64,000 nt of DNA, taken from NCBI GenBank assembly GCA_964035545.1, contig OZ037772.1, forward strand, positions 1,968,501 to 2,032,500, written 5' to 3'. Position numbers and translations under genes: made by a program. Origin of the DNA: Bugula neritina (Eukaryota; Bryozoa; Gymnolaemata; Cheilostomatida; Bugulidae). The notes beneath the pieces were generated by a model. It was given only the letters and a program-made list of their open reading frames with translations, ran no database searches and had not been told where the DNA came from. This document shows, one piece after another, positions 51,884-64,000 of this stretch; positions within the stretch are counted from its first letter, which is position 1, and each line of letters begins with the position of its first letter.

Positions 51884-53006
51884 TGTTGATTATACAACTA
51901 ACATGTACTGCACTGCTCTAATTTATGTAGCAACACTTGGTAGTTGCTGCTATCTTTACTTCTAAATTTGTGTCATTTAAAAACTAACATATTTGCATAA
52001 TAGGTATTAAAATTTAAGTTACATAATTGGAATTTGACTATTCTATAAATTACTGAGAATATAAGGTTAACCACATTTATATGATGTTGTAGACATAAAA
52101 TATGAGGTTAGTGTTAATAAATCATTTGCTAGGTAAGAGTGTAGAATAAATAATTGGCTAGAGATGAGTGTAGAAGCTGCCAACTCGTGAAATAGCTACA
52201 CCTGACCTAGAAGAAGCACAAACTTGTTAAATTAGTATGTTTCACACCACCATAGTTTCTATTAGATGATTTGAATAGCAAAGGTGGTGGAAGGGTGAAT
52301 CTAAGTAACATATTAACCAATGCATCACCAATATTGCAGAGATGTTAAAATAAGTTTTTTAATTTAGATTATTAAAATAACAAATAATTTTTAACACCCA
52401 GCACAAAATATTTCATGAAACTATGTTTTCTCCCACTGCTAAGTTTCCCCCTGTTTTGTGTCTTAGCCTGAGCCCACGCTATGTATCTAGCCCAAAAATG
52501 GACTGGTAACATTGTAAAAATGGCTGATATTTTACTTTATGGCAAAGTCTGTATGCAGATAAGCAGCTGAGCCCAATTGTGCTGTTTGTTCATAAAAGTA
52601 ATACATAACTCACTGGTATTCATGTTTCACTTCTCCTCTATATATTAGAAACACTTGATTAGTGGTGTTCAATAGAAGTAGAATAATAGTGTTCACTGAA
52701 GCACACAACATTGCTTCATATTTACTGTATATGGAGTTTGAGTCTACAGCAAAAACCTATTCAGTGATTACAATGGAAACAATACAGCCTTTGTTAGAGA
52801 GTTAAAGCTGTGAGCTCAGCATGTTGTAGCTGGCTATCATGTATACCAGTGTTATTAACTGCCTTTGTGTGACATTATTTTTCACTTTATTTTGTATGGT
52901 TTGTTGTTAATGGTTAAGTCTTTGATTTGGAAACCTTCAAATAGTGTGAAATATTATGCTAAGAGTATGTGTATCTTTCACAGCACTTCCTTATTATATA
53001 ACCAAG
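51884..53006. other. no gene seen, upstream flank of TRIM gene
   Basis: AT-rich sequence upstream of the TRIM-like start codon. It presumably holds its promoter, but no specific element was identified. Confidence 0.35.
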
Positions 53007-56000
53007 ATGGCAGAATCCAGAGTTGTGAAAAAGAGACTAAACAATTCGTATCGCTGTGGGTACTGCTCGCAGTACTTCAACAAACTTGAAGATCCCAGAA
53101 CTCTGCCCTGTCTGCATGTGTACTGCATGAGATGTTTGAAGACTGACATCGGTGGTAGGAAGGATCATATCAGATGTGCTTATTGTAGGTGAGTTACAGT
53201 ACATAACACAATATATCATGTCATAGGCTTGCATATGATTTTCTCACTATCATCTAGGAGTTGTCTGATCTGTGTCTATGAAAAGCTAACAATACTGTAT
53301 ATTCTATGTGAACTCTGGTTACTAACTTGTGGAGTGTGTGGATATCTTTTCATTAGGTAGAGAAAGTAACTGTTATGTAGATTACATCATCAGCTGTCCT
53401 CTCTTGTTGATATGTGGTGCTGTTGGATGTCATGGGATTGGGGTTGTCTCCTCATTATATTATTTTGTTCTCATACAGTACAAGACTTGTTAGAGCAGTC
53501 ATTCCTAACCTTTTTCATACCATTCCCACTTTCGTACATGTTTACTATTAAGTCCCCTCCCTTTTGTCAATCGGAAATTTTTATGACGGACATAATGATA
53601 ATATAGATTACTATGCAATATTTTTTCTCTTACATTTGAATATAATATAATTATTTCTGATAATTATATTATGCATGTGTAAAACACAGAGCAGTTCAAT
53701 TATTAATATTATGGCTGCAGCTGATGACATTGTGTCAGCTTGCTTTCAAACCTCCCACCCCAACCCTTAAACCCCAACCCCAATATTGTAATTAAAACAC
53801 ATTCATGTAGAAGTAGACTGAGATGGCAGAATTGGTTAAATAGATAAGCTAAGATGAATGCTTATAGATATACATGTACATGTAACTTGCAAGAGCTCAA
53901 AAGTCTTCAACAAACTGCTTGAAATTTTTGAAATCAAAATCTCAGCTCCCCCTAAAAAGCCCAAATTCCCTCTTATAGGGGGATTCTCCCAGGTTGGGAA
54001 CCACTGTGTTGAATTGACTTGTGTTTACTATCTCCTTTCCTGTGATTAGAAACATGTATGATGTTGTCATGGCAACACAGTTGCTGTGGCACAAAGTACA
54101 GTTTACTAGTATGTAGTGATTGTGTAGTGAGAGTGGAGTGTCTGGTTATTGTCCATGGTTATGTGTAATCTGTAAGGAGTAGAATTATATTATTTTAATA
54201 TAATGTTGAGAGAGGTACTTTTATAATGGCAGTTTGCTAAATAGCTTTAGTTCTAATGCGATAGACTCATAACTCTGGAGTCTAGCAACTGCTACTATTA
54301 CCACTAGCTGTTCAAAATTCGGGCTGCCAAAGCATAATAGCCATTGACAAGGCCAAGCAGTCACTGGGAAATTATTTGACTAAAGAGCAGGTCTTATGAC
54401 AATTAGTAGTCAGTCCCTTAAACAGGAAACAGTGATTCTGTGACCTATTTAGTTAAATCCAGAGCTGAACTTTTGATTGACTATTAGATAGCCATCACAA
54501 TTTTATTTGGTACAATATAATATTATGGGGTGTCAATCAGTGTCTAATATAATCTGTGAATTGAGTGTCTACTTCTTCTACCACCAGTCAGTTGTATTAA
54601 GTGTTACTCTGTATTGAGTCATGAATAGTGTTGAGGATTTGGGCCTATATTATGCCACCCCCCCTCTCTGACTTAGACTGAGACCCAACCTGCTGCACAT
54701 ACATAGCAGTACTACACTGAAGATAGTCAACATGTGTATGTGTCATCCTACTAGTAATGGATTACTAAGTACAAGTTATCCTATGACTCACTCTTCTTAC
54801 GCTAGCTGCACGAGATAGACAACTCACACGTGACACGAACTCACAGTGCACTAGCTCTTGAAACATTGCCAAGGATGATGAAATGACAGTTTCGCGCCAC
54901 TCTTAGCAGTTAGAGTGGCATGGAATAGTTGTAGTATGTTGTAGTATTGGCTCCTCAGAATTCACACTTCAGTAATTAGTTGCATTGCACAAACTTGCAA
55001 CAGTATAGAATAATTATTGACAATATGGCCTCCACTCAGTAGTTAACTAGTAATTTATCTTGTCATTTTACAATACAAGTTATAATTGAGTCTATTTGTT
55101 GAGTAGCAGTTCTTTGTCATGAGTGACTATTTTCCAGCATATTAGGTACATAATATAGTCAAGTGTGTTTGTGTGGTAGCCTGTGGTCTATATAATGAAT
55201 GTGTGTTGAAGAGTGATGAGTATTTATATGAGTATTTGTCAAGGACACAGCTGTGTGTGTGGATGGAGTATTTCATTACTTGAGATGTACTAAACACAGC
55301 TAACACAGGTAACATACTGATTGCTATATATTGTAGGAAAGATCACTATGACATCACAGATCCCACAACACTACCAGTAGCTCAGCATGGAGACCCCTTA
55401 GAATACAAGTCTCCACCCAAACCTGCACCCATTCCCTGCGATGTGTGTAAAGGTGGAACAGAAGCTGCTGTGTTTTGTCTTGAGAGTCAAAAGAAATTAT
55501 GTCAGCAGCATCAAGAAGTGAGTCTTTCTTATACCATTTCTCAATATTAGTTACTAAACCAGTTCTGGTTTGTATGTAGAATATTATTGAAAAGAAATGT
55601 TGAGTCTGTGTGACTTTTTATACTAAACACACAGTTTCACAGTGCAGTGAGTCAACTATGACAGACTTGTTGGTGAAAATACGACCAACTAAACTGTTGA
55701 CCTTTATTATACAGAATCACAGAGAGCTGATGGGAGATAGACATCAGTTTATTGACATTGAGGTCTACAGAGCTTCTCCCCAAAGATATACTATAACTGA
55801 ATGTGAACATCATAAACAGGAACAGCTGACAGAAGTGTGTTCCAAGTGTCACCAGATATTCTGTATGAGATGTGATATGAGGACTGGCTGTAAGGATAAG
55901 ACAGGTATTTACTTGCTGTTTCTATTTCTGTAGAAAGAAACTGAGAAATATTACAAGAACCTGTTATTTATTATTTTATTATTAAAGTGAGTTATGTAAC

Positions 56001-59000
56001 AGTAAAAGAGGAAGTCAGTTTGTCAGCATTAAGGTTTGTGTGAGACAGAAGTGGATAGTGCAGGAGTTTATATTCTCACTGTTATGTTGAATATTTAGTA
56101 TATTTCATCCTTCAAGTGTCTGTTTCCTTGATAGGATGGTATAGGCATAGCTTTAACTCAGTGGTGTCTCACCTTTTTCATACCATCCTCCTTTTTATGA
56201 TTATTTTCTATTAAGTTTCCGCCTTTTTGATAAAATTGTAATTTCATTTATAAAGAAAATCTGGGACAGGTTGTTTTCCTAATAATTCATTGAGTGTAGA
56301 AAAAAGCACTTTGTGTTTGACATGAATTAGTGTCTGCCACAACTTCAGTTCAGCTTTGAAAGCATTGATGCTGGTATTAAAAGCAGTGAGTTGATGATTA
56401 TACTCATTCATTTTAGGTTCAGAGTTTTTAGTACAGCAAATATATCTACTAGGTATGCAGTAAGTAGTTTGTGGCGATCAGTTCTACTGACTGCAAAAAC
56501 TTCCTGTTTACTTTCAATAAATCTTTTAGCCTCCATTCGTAGTAGGAGGGGTAGCAGCTAGAGTAGAGTGAATATTAGACACATGGATGTACAAGTAAAC
56601 TTAGATTGTAGAGTGTAATGTGGATAAATAAATGAACTACATAAAATGAAGGAGTTATAATTATACATATTCATGTAACCTGGAACACAAGGCAAGAGCT
56701 CAAAAAGCTGGTAACAAACTCTGTGAAATTTTAGAAATGAAAACCCCTAAAAAAGCTCAAATTTCCTGTGAAGGGGAAATTCCCCAAGGTTGAGAGCCAC
56801 TGCTTTAATTTTTTCAACTATTTCATTCCAAGTGCAGTGATTAATGAGCTAACCTCTGACATCTTTCTAGTCCAACCAACTGTCTAGTTATCACATAGTA
56901 TGTGTATAGTGATATATCATCTACCTGTAGGTACAGGTAGTAGGTGTAGAATAAGTACAAGGTAATATCTATAATAATGCTTTTATAAATAGTGTGATTT
57001 TATGTATACAGAGGAGACAGTAGCATCTCATGACTTGGCATCTTTGAGTGATTTGTCTTGTGAGTTACGAGAAAGTCTGACTGGTGGAATAGAGACTCTG
57101 TCTGAGAAAGTTGCAGAGTTGAATGACATCTCAAAGGATGCCTGGAAAGAACTGAGTAAAATAGAAGATGAAGTGAAGAAGATGGTTGCCAGAGTAAACG
57201 CTGTAGCTGACGCTCAGGTATGCTGACATGGTGATGCCATGTAATATTATTTCTGTTTGTCTGAAATTGGAATTTGCATTTGGTCTTTGAGTTGTAATCA
57301 GAAATGAATTTTATTTGCCACTAGAATTAACTGGCCATTAAAGTATTATCATTCTGTGTAAAAGTAGCAGTAGTCATTCATCACATGTTACTCAGTGCAG
57401 AGGAACCTGTCAATACAGATGACTCACTCATCCTTCTGCAACTGTCAATCACTCACACAGAGAGGTTGGCTGTGTGAGTGATTGACAGGTGTCAGGAGGA
57501 GGAGACTAGTCACGTGATGTACTAGCTCTCTGCTGTGTATAGAGTGTCACGTGACTGAGTCATTGTCCACTCAGTGGGTGATCTGTCACTTTCATTTCGA
57601 GTGCAGAGGTTGTGAGGTGCAGATGTGGTTACACTGTGTTACTATTTATTAGATAGAAGAGATTAGAAAGAGAGCTACAAACCTGAGGCTAGAAATATAT
57701 GGATATTTGAAGAGCTGCACACAGATAGTGGATAATTATAGAATAGAGCTGGCCTTGAGTAAGACGATGGGCAGACAGTCTCTGCTGGACACAGTACAAC
57801 ATGCAGTTGATAAGTTCAATAATGCAGGGATTGTGAGAGACTACAAAGAGATGAGTGAGAAGATGGAAAAGGCTACAGATATTGGTGTAATAGAGAAGTG
57901 TGTACTTCCAGACAGCATCTTGGTACCAACATGTAGGTGGAGTCTATAAATAGTAACACTAACTATAAATAACTTTCTGCTTGTAATCATGTGAGTTGCT
58001 TTCACTGAATATTTTAATAGTAGAATAAGTAGATAGAGTTTATTTATTAGAGATTGAGTTTTGTTCTACTCTCACATTATGAGACATTTCTGCAGTGTTT
58101 CAGAGTTTATGATGTATAAGTGAGCTGCTAAACTGTGTTATGCTGACTACCTGCTGTCAGTATTAACAAGATATTCTCACTTAGACCTGTGCATCACGTA
58201 GCAACTTGTAGTAACTACAGACTGCTTGTATTTAAACATCTTTTAGTTTTAAGTTTGAAAAGCTGTTCCCACCTCCTCAGGTGATGAGATTCTCAAGTTA
58301 TAGAATTGTTATTTTGTTGTTGCAGACAGTGAAGACAGTCTGGGACTGAAGCTGCTGCAGCCACCATCTTCTCTACAGTCTGATGGACTTCCTGTACGTG
58401 ACTCGTGTTACACAGTAAACATCTCAGCTGATGGACATCTGATGTGTGGGACACTAGAAGGTGTAGAAGTAATAAATAGAGACACTCTGGATACTATCAG
58501 CTCAGTGGAGGACACCAACACTACATTGTGGGGGGAGATAATCCAACCTGAAGGGGTGATGGTTGGCAGCTGGTATAACAGAGAGGAGAAAACAGCTGAA
58601 GTCTCACTTCTTGATCCGAACTCCTTTGAGAAGACTCGCTCTCTCTACCAGCAGTCAGTAGGTAGATACGCTTACTATAGAATAGCTCAACACGACTCAC
58701 TGCTCTGTATTGTAGACATGATAGAGAAACAGCTGGTAGTCTGTAATCTAGTTGACAATAAAATACAGAAGTTCCCACTTCCTGAGATGAAGAACCCTCA
58801 CCCTGTATGCATCCTCCCAGACTCAACTCTCCTCATAGGAGACTGCACTGTAGATGGTAAAATGAGAAGATATAAAGTGGAGAACACAACTCTCTCTCTA
58901 ATGTGGGAGTTTCCTCACATCTCAGATCCATCTGGTATTTCCTTTGATCCAACATCTGAACTGATTCACATCTGTACACTGCTTGGACCTCTCCTCATCC

Positions 59001-60147
59001 TCTCACTTGAAGGTAAATACTCTGTTTATTATAGTAAGTTTAGTTATTTTATATATAATTATGTTGCAGTATATAATATATTTTAATAATTAAGAGTAAA
59101 CAACTTCCACTCATAAGATATATTATGATATTGTTAGTATTTATCAAGTCACTGATGTTATTTTTAGCTAAAAGTTATGTAATAAAGACTGTAACATGCT
59201 GATAGTAGATGTTATATTCTTCATCACATGACTTGTAGCTAATAATAATATTAGTGAATAATACTGTCTCCCTGCAATAAGTTTATTTCCAGCTGCAGTA
59301 ACATGCAGGATGTAAGCACAGGTAAAAGTGTATACTATATTGTATAGGTTTAAGGTGTACTCTGTGTAGTGTGCAGTGAGCTCTTAGTAAACTCTCTTAT
59401 TCAGTCTTCCTTTCCAAGGGTTCACCTGGTAGTGTAGAGGATAGGGACTCCACACTGCTGAGTGAGTTGGTGCTGCAAGGGGTTCAAACCCACCTATCAG
59501 CATGACTAGTTAGTATACTATGCAAGTGTTTTACAGTAATTTTAGAGGTGCTCAGTCTAACAACTGTACAGACTGCCAGCTACACATGAGTTATAAGTTG
59601 TAGTTTGACTTCAGTCTAGTGCTGCTGTTGTTTTGGTCATCAGATAATTTAAATGTAAATAATTTGATACTTTTTGACTGCCATTACTGAGACTATGTAA
59701 TTTGATGATGGCTGGTAGAGCAGTGTTTGCTGGTGGGACTCAGGTGGCTGCGGTTGGTTCTTGTCGAGTATTTAATATGTGATAATGTTGGAGTAGCTGC
59801 AGTGGTATTAGAAGTAGACATGTGGGTGTGTTTTTGCTCAGAGCCACAGGCTAAGTTTGTGGGTCAAGGTCAATATTGTTGTATAATGAGACACTGTTTT
59901 CTATTTGAGTATTTACTTCATGCATGTAACCTGCTTAGTTGCATCTTTAAAGGCAGTCTGTCTGTTTCTCTCAATACACACCAACTGATACAATATGATG
60001 CTATTATTTACAGGTCAACTGGTGCTTACTGTTCCCAGAGAAAGTCTTGGTGTGAGTGGCTGGGTGCGGGACATTGCTGTGTATAACAGAGACACAGTGT
60101 TTCTAGCATGTAGAGATGGTTTGAGGAGATACACAATAAAATACTAA
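53007..60147 (+). CDS. TRIM-like protein: RING, two B-boxes, coiled coil, beta-propeller-like C-terminus
   Basis: Seven exons with clean phases: 53007-53188, 55337-55517, 55715-55904, 57012-57217, 57653-57932, 58326-59012, 60014-60147, giving 619 residues. The start is at 53007 (ACCAAGATGG, a good Kozak context). RING C3HC4: C17, C20, C35, H37, C40, C43, C57, C60. B-box 1 begins C95-x2-C98, C108, C116, H119. B-box 2 starts at C151 and H154 (CEHH, VCSKCHQIFCMRC). A coiled coil spans about 190-345. The last ~270 residues are beta-rich repeats (LPDSTLLIGDC, AVYNRDTVFLAC) resembling an NHL/WD-type propeller. In this family the RING is an E3 ubiquitin ligase module and the C-terminal domain selects substrates. 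Substrate and localisation are not visible. Introns 1 and 3 hold hAT MITEs. Confidence 0.88.
53496..54006 (+). mobile_element. hAT-type MITE in TRIM intron 1
   Basis: 511 bp. It starts CAGTCATTCCTAACC and ends GGTTGGGAACCACTG, imperfect terminal inverted repeats of the CAGTGGTTCTCAACC class. Flanks TGTTAGAG and TGTTGAAT agree at five of eight bases, a decayed 8-bp target duplication. No transposase. Same family as 56159-56802. Confidence 0.8.
56159..56802 (+). mobile_element. hAT-type MITE in TRIM intron 3
   Basis: 644 bp with ends CAGTGGTGTCTCACC and GGTTGAGAGCCACTG. The 8-bp flanks CTTTAACT and CTTTAATT differ by one base. No transposase frame. Confidence 0.88.
57442..57488. repeat. 18-bp perfect inverted repeat in TRIM intron 4
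   Basis: CTGTCAATCACTCACACA and its exact reverse complement, separated by 11 bp. It would form a strong hairpin. Weaker pairing extends outward. Confidence 0.9.
59420..59500 (+). mobile_element. tRNA-derived SINE-like unit in TRIM intron 6
   Basis: A-box-like TGGTAGTGTAGAGGATAG (about 59428-59445) and an exact B box GGTTCAAACC (59481-59490). No acceptor-stem pairing, so it is a SINE head or tRNA pseudogene. Confidence 0.5.
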
Positions 60148-60327
60148 ACTTATCAGCTACAGTCTACTAATAATCAGCTCAGTCAGTGAGGTCCTGAGAG
60201 ATGAATTGGATAATATTTGTCATCAACATAATTATTTCATCACAATTCATCAATACACACACTCTGTAATTATATTTAGATAAGAGATGTTTTACTGTAT
60301 CAAATATGTGTTGTTATTTTACCATCT

Positions 60328-60333
60328 AATAAA
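60328..60333 (+). terminator. AATAAA poly(A) signal, TRIM gene
   Basis: AATAAA about 180 bp after the TRIM stop codon. A second AATAAA overlaps the last codons at 60135-60140. Confidence 0.5.
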
Positions 60334-60871
60334 GTTTATTTGTTAGTGAAAATATAGTCTGTTTTCATGCCTCATTAGCTTTAGTTCAAGTTGAGTTCAC
60401 TTACTAAAAAATAATCTATACTGGAGCAGTAACTGTAAATGACTTGTTTGTGGGAGAATTTATTCACTGAATTGACATGCAGGTGCAAGTACCTCCAACA
60501 TGACTAAGTAAATTTATTCCAACCATTCATAATAATATACATTCCATTGCTGTGTACAACAGCATTGAGTAGCCAATCAAATTGTTTCTTGTCACGCAAT
60601 CAGGAATCTGATAAATAATATATAAGGCAATCAACTAGATATAAACGCTGTATTACTCTACACATGAGCTGTCTATGATACAGCTGTTTTGTAAACTGTG
60701 TGTAATTTGATGAGTTTAGTTCAATTGGTTGCAGTTTAATTATGACGTGTTCCCCATTCACCTGGGAGAAATACCTTGTGTGCACAGACAAGTTGTAATG
60801 ACTAACAGAAACTTTTTCAGTAGGTTCCAGTTCATCTTGAATATAATAGTACAGCTTGTTGTCATTTGGTC

Positions 60872-61370
60872 TCCATAGTATTGATGGTACACTACCTTGT
60901 TTGGCCTCAATAGTATTGATAGTATACTACCTTGTTTGGCCTCAATAGTATTGATGGTATACTACCTTGTTTAGCCTCAATAGTGTTGATGGTAGACTAC
61001 CTTGTTTGGCCCTAATAGTATAGATGGTACACTACCTTGTTTGGCCCTAATAGTATAGATGGTACACTACCTTGTTTGGCCTCAATAGTATTGATGGTAT
61101 ACTACCTTGTTTGGCCTCAATAGTATTGGTGGTAGACTACCTTGTTTGGCCTCAATAGTATTGATGGTATACTATCTTGTTTGGCCTCAATAGTATTGAT
61201 GGTATACTACTTTGTTTGGCCTCAATAGTGTTGATGGTAGACTACCTTGTTTAGCCTCAATAGTATAGATGGTACACTACCTTGTTTGGCCTCAATAGTA
61301 TTGATGGTATACTACTTTGTTTGGCCCTAATAGTATAGATGGTACACTACCTTGTTTGGCCTCAATAGTC
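60872..61370. repeat. 35-bp tandem array, ~14 copies
   Basis: Unit contains CTACCTTGTTTGGCCTCAAT and AGTATTGATGGTATA, with C/T and A/G variants shared among non-adjacent units. Confidence 0.95.
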
Positions 61371-62733
61371 TTGCTAACAGCACAACTTACAAGATTCAAC
61401 TAATTTAACTTGTTGAGATTTACATGAATATAATACATATGAAATGTGAAAATAGCATTAAAAGTCAAGCAAGGAATTCACATGTTGACACAATTATATA
61501 CTTTCACTTGAAGGTAAGCTTGATGAACCAATATGAACTGTTCACAGAGTTTACTGTGTAGGATTTGCACCTAGAATATTTAGTTACATCAGAGCTAAGT
61601 GAAAAATCTAACAGTTGATTTATTCTGTTGAAAGTTAATGTGTTGAGTATTGATCTTATTACCCAACTTCACCCTTTTTACTGTAGAGTTTGTTGATGTA
61701 AGTTCACTTAATTAAACTATCCTCATGCAAGGGGTGGGGGTGGAATATTATTGTGAATTTATGCTTTACTTGTTATTATAGGGTCTATTTAGGCAAAGCT
61801 ATTTCACCAGGTTTGTGATTGCTAACACTTTATTCTATTTATTTCAAGATACTAATAAAACTGTACAACTATCAAAAACACGTTCCATAATAAAAGAGAG
61901 AATATACAAGACTTTACAATAACAATTCCAAGTGCTCTCTGCCTGCTAGTCAAATAGACTAGGGCCCACTACAAGTATTCAGCTCCGCCTACTACTAATT
62001 ATTAACAGTCACTGATTGGCCATCACGATGGCACCATCACACTAGTTGATCTGCATGCTGCAAAATGCATCATGTCCTCTAGTTAAAGTGTGTGCGTGGA
62101 GTTGTCCTTTCGATATAATAACATAATATACAAAATCTCTGCAATATGCCATCTGGGATATCTGTATGATAAACTTAACTAATCAACTAGCAGCATCTTG
62201 GTTATTCAATGAAATTATCAAACTATATTATTTAACTGTAACATTATCCTAGTGAAACCTCTTATCTGTTCCTCCTATTCACTAATCATCAAATTATTCT
62301 CCTCTACCAAATCAATACATTGTGCAGACTCCATATTTAATCTCCTCTACATACAGTTTATATTCCAGCTATCAGAGTCATGATTCTACATCACATGAAT
62401 GTTCTCTACTTTAACAAGAGAATAGCCAACTATAAAAACCTGCTATAGCACACAATATAGCAACTTGTTATAACATGACATACAGTACATCAATATTCAT
62501 TCACTACACAAAATATCTCAATACACATAACAACTGGAGCTGCTGAAGTTCAATGGCTTATACAAGTTGAATTGAACAAAACACTACGTTTTTCTTCAGC
62601 ATATCAACTAGTATGGGTAGTGTGGAGAGATCTTTTATATATATAAAAACTTGTGTTTGAAGGAAATATTAAATTATATTATTCCTCTTAGCATCACATG
62701 TAGCATGAATATCAACTTATAGTTAGTGAGTTA
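61371..62733. other. no gene seen; 3' flank of gene D
   Basis: AT-rich. It should include the 3' UTR of gene D on the minus strand. No other feature was recognised. Confidence 0.35.
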
Positions 62734-62881
62734 CTAGAAGTTTCTTTGTAACGGAAACCAGTCCGGGTTCCCCTGCAGTTCCATCTCAACGAGTCTGGCC
62801 TGAGCTGAGGTCACCGCATGATGACATCATTCACTAGGTTCTTCTTGGTGTCTGGAAATTTTCCACCAGTTACTCCAGTGA
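62734..62881 (-). CDS. gene D: terminal exon, unrecognised protein
   Basis: The minus-strand acceptor TTCATTTTCAG at 62882 is followed by TGVTGGKFPDTKKNLVNDV, then a -1 frame step at ATGCGGTGA (about 62812-62820), then VTSAQARLVEMELQGNPDWF and the stop TAG. With one G added the exon is exactly 49 codons. The peptide looks conserved and helical, but I do not recognise it. Upstream exons would lie beyond the AGT array or outside the window. Confidence 0.6.
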
Positions 62882-63117
62882 CTGAAAATGAAGTACTAAT
62901 ACCAGTGACTCGGTCTCAAACTTACTTACTGAGTCATTGTGATTATTAGTTGATGACTTAATGTTTTAGTGAAGTTATAGTTATAGTTAACTTAAAGTCC
63001 TACTGATACTGATAGCTAATATGCCCCTCAGTCTCATCTTCACTCTCAGTAATTGTAATACTGATAGTAAGACTAACTAACGTCTAATGCTAAGTTCAAA
63101 TACTAATTATTACACTT

Positions 63118-63118
63118 C

Positions 63119-63153
<35 letters not shown>

Positions 63154-64000
63154 CTAGTAGTAATGAGAGTACCAGTAGTAGTACTAGTAGCGTTAGTACT
63201 AGTAGCGTTAGTAGTAGTAGCGGTAGTAGTAATGGGAGTACTAGTAGTGGCAGCAGCAGTAGCAGCAGCAGTAGTAGTAGTAGCAGTAGTAGTAATGAGA
63301 GTACCAGTAGTAGTAGTAGTAGTAGTAGTACTAGTAGTGGTAGTACTAGTAGTGGTAGTAGTGGTAGTAGTAGTAGTAGTAGTACTAGTAGTAGTAGTGG
63401 TAGTAGTGGTAGTAGTAGTAGTAGTAGTAGTGGTAGTGGTAGTAGTAGTAGTAGTAGTAGTGGCAGCAGCAGTAGCAGCAGCAGTAGTAGTAGTAGCAGT
63501 AGTAGTAATGAGAGTACCAGTAGTAGTAGTAGTAGTACTAGTAGTAGTAGTAGTAGTAGTAGTAGAAGTACTAGTAGTAGTAGTGGTGGTAGTAGTGGTA
63601 GTAGTAGTAGTGGTAGTGGTAGTAGTAGTAGTAGTAGTAGTGGCAGCAGCAGTAGCAGCAGCAGTAGTAGTAGTAGTAGCAGTAGTAGTAATGAGAGTAC
63701 CAGTAGTAGTAGTAGTAGCAGCAGTAGCAGTAGTAGTAGAGGTAGTAGTAGTAGTAGTAGAGGTAGTAGTAGTAGCAGCAGTAGTAGTAGTAGTACTAGT
63801 AGTAATGAGAGTACCAGTAGTAGTAGTAGTAGTAGTAGCAGTAGTACTAGTAGTACTAGTAGTAGTGGTGGTAGTGTTAGTAGTGGTAGTGGTAGTAGTA
63901 GTAGTAGTACCAGTAGCAGTACTAGTAGTACCAGTAGCAGTACTAGTAGTAGTACCAGTAGCAGCAGTAGCAGTAGTAGTAGTAGTAATGGTAGTAGTAG
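63118..64000. repeat. (AGT/AGC)n trinucleotide array to the window edge
   Basis: At least 880 bp of AGT, AGC, GGT and ACT triplets. A block containing AATGAGAGTACCAGTAGTAG recurs about every 150-200 bp, so higher-order duplication is present. It probably lies in an intron or the upstream flank of gene D. Confidence 0.96.

Noticed and set aside
52956-53006. Upstream ATG as the TRIM start
   Set aside because: It would add 17 residues before the RING, in frame, but the ATG at 53007 has the better Kozak context and the usual short TRIM N-terminus.
54250-54335. Additional tRNA-like unit
   Set aside because: A TTCAAAATTC B-box-like word and a short stem are present, but the A box is poor and the match is too weak to annotate.
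7913-62881. Programmed -1 frameshifting shared by several genes
   Set aside because: Sites have no common slippery heptamer or downstream structure that I can see, and all correspond to gain or loss of one homopolymer base, so consensus error or decay is simpler.

Overview
The window is animal nuclear DNA: AT-rich, intron-rich and repeat-dense, with GT-AG introns, AATAAA signals, a fibrillar-collagen C-propeptide, a RING/B-box (TRIM-type) gene, a Ty1/copia retrotransposon, a PHD-ORF1 LINE, hAT-type MITEs and tRNA-derived SINE-like units. An invertebrate is likely. A sponge or other early-branching animal would fit the compact genes, the TRIM and collagen types and the small introns, but nothing here proves the phylum. 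No bacterial, phage or CRISPR features are present. Most real coding sequence sits in short exons (31-200 bp) found from splice sites and codon phase. The longest open frames in the window are artefacts of tandem repeats. Layout: 0-5 kb holds an (AC)n tract, a SINE-like unit and mostly featureless sequence. Gene B (minus, 5.0-8.0 kb) has nine phase-compatible exons of an unrecognised protein. 8.3-12 kb is low-complexity TAG/ACT-type sequence plus a decayed LINE tail. Gene C (plus, 12.9-19.1 kb) is an unrecognised multi-exon gene. 19.5-20.7 kb holds a palindrome, a direct repeat and a coding-like stretch with stops. Gene A (minus, 21.6-28.0 kb) is a complete 13-exon model of about 416 residues. 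Its introns carry three different tandem arrays, one of them made of X-box (RFX-site)-like palindromes. 28.4-31.1 kb is a broken, 3'-truncated LINE. 31.6-34.35 kb is a large ACT/ACC array with higher-order structure. 34.93-39.57 kb is an intact, recent copia element inserted into a 23-bp tandem array. 40.2-45.7 kb is a fibrillar-collagen gene with a damaged triple helix and a clean C-propeptide. 46.9-48.8 kb is a 17-bp satellite. 48.9-52.9 kb is repeats and a 273-bp MITE. 53.0-60.1 kb is a complete seven-exon TRIM-like gene with hAT MITEs in two introns. 60.9-61.4 kb is a 35-bp array. 62.7-62.9 kb is the last exon of gene D (minus), and the window ends in an AGT array. A pattern across the window: genes A, B and D, the collagen and the LINE each carry single-base frameshifts at positions where one homopolymer base appears lost or gained, while the 4.1-kb copia frame and the 1.86-kb TRIM coding sequence carry none. 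This may be consensus error, or real decay in some loci. I found no convincing new biological system. The most interesting items are the copia element whose Gag is translated from its LTR through its primer-binding site, the X-box-like intronic array, the unrecognised gene A with an apparent 29-nt intron, and the layered trinucleotide array.
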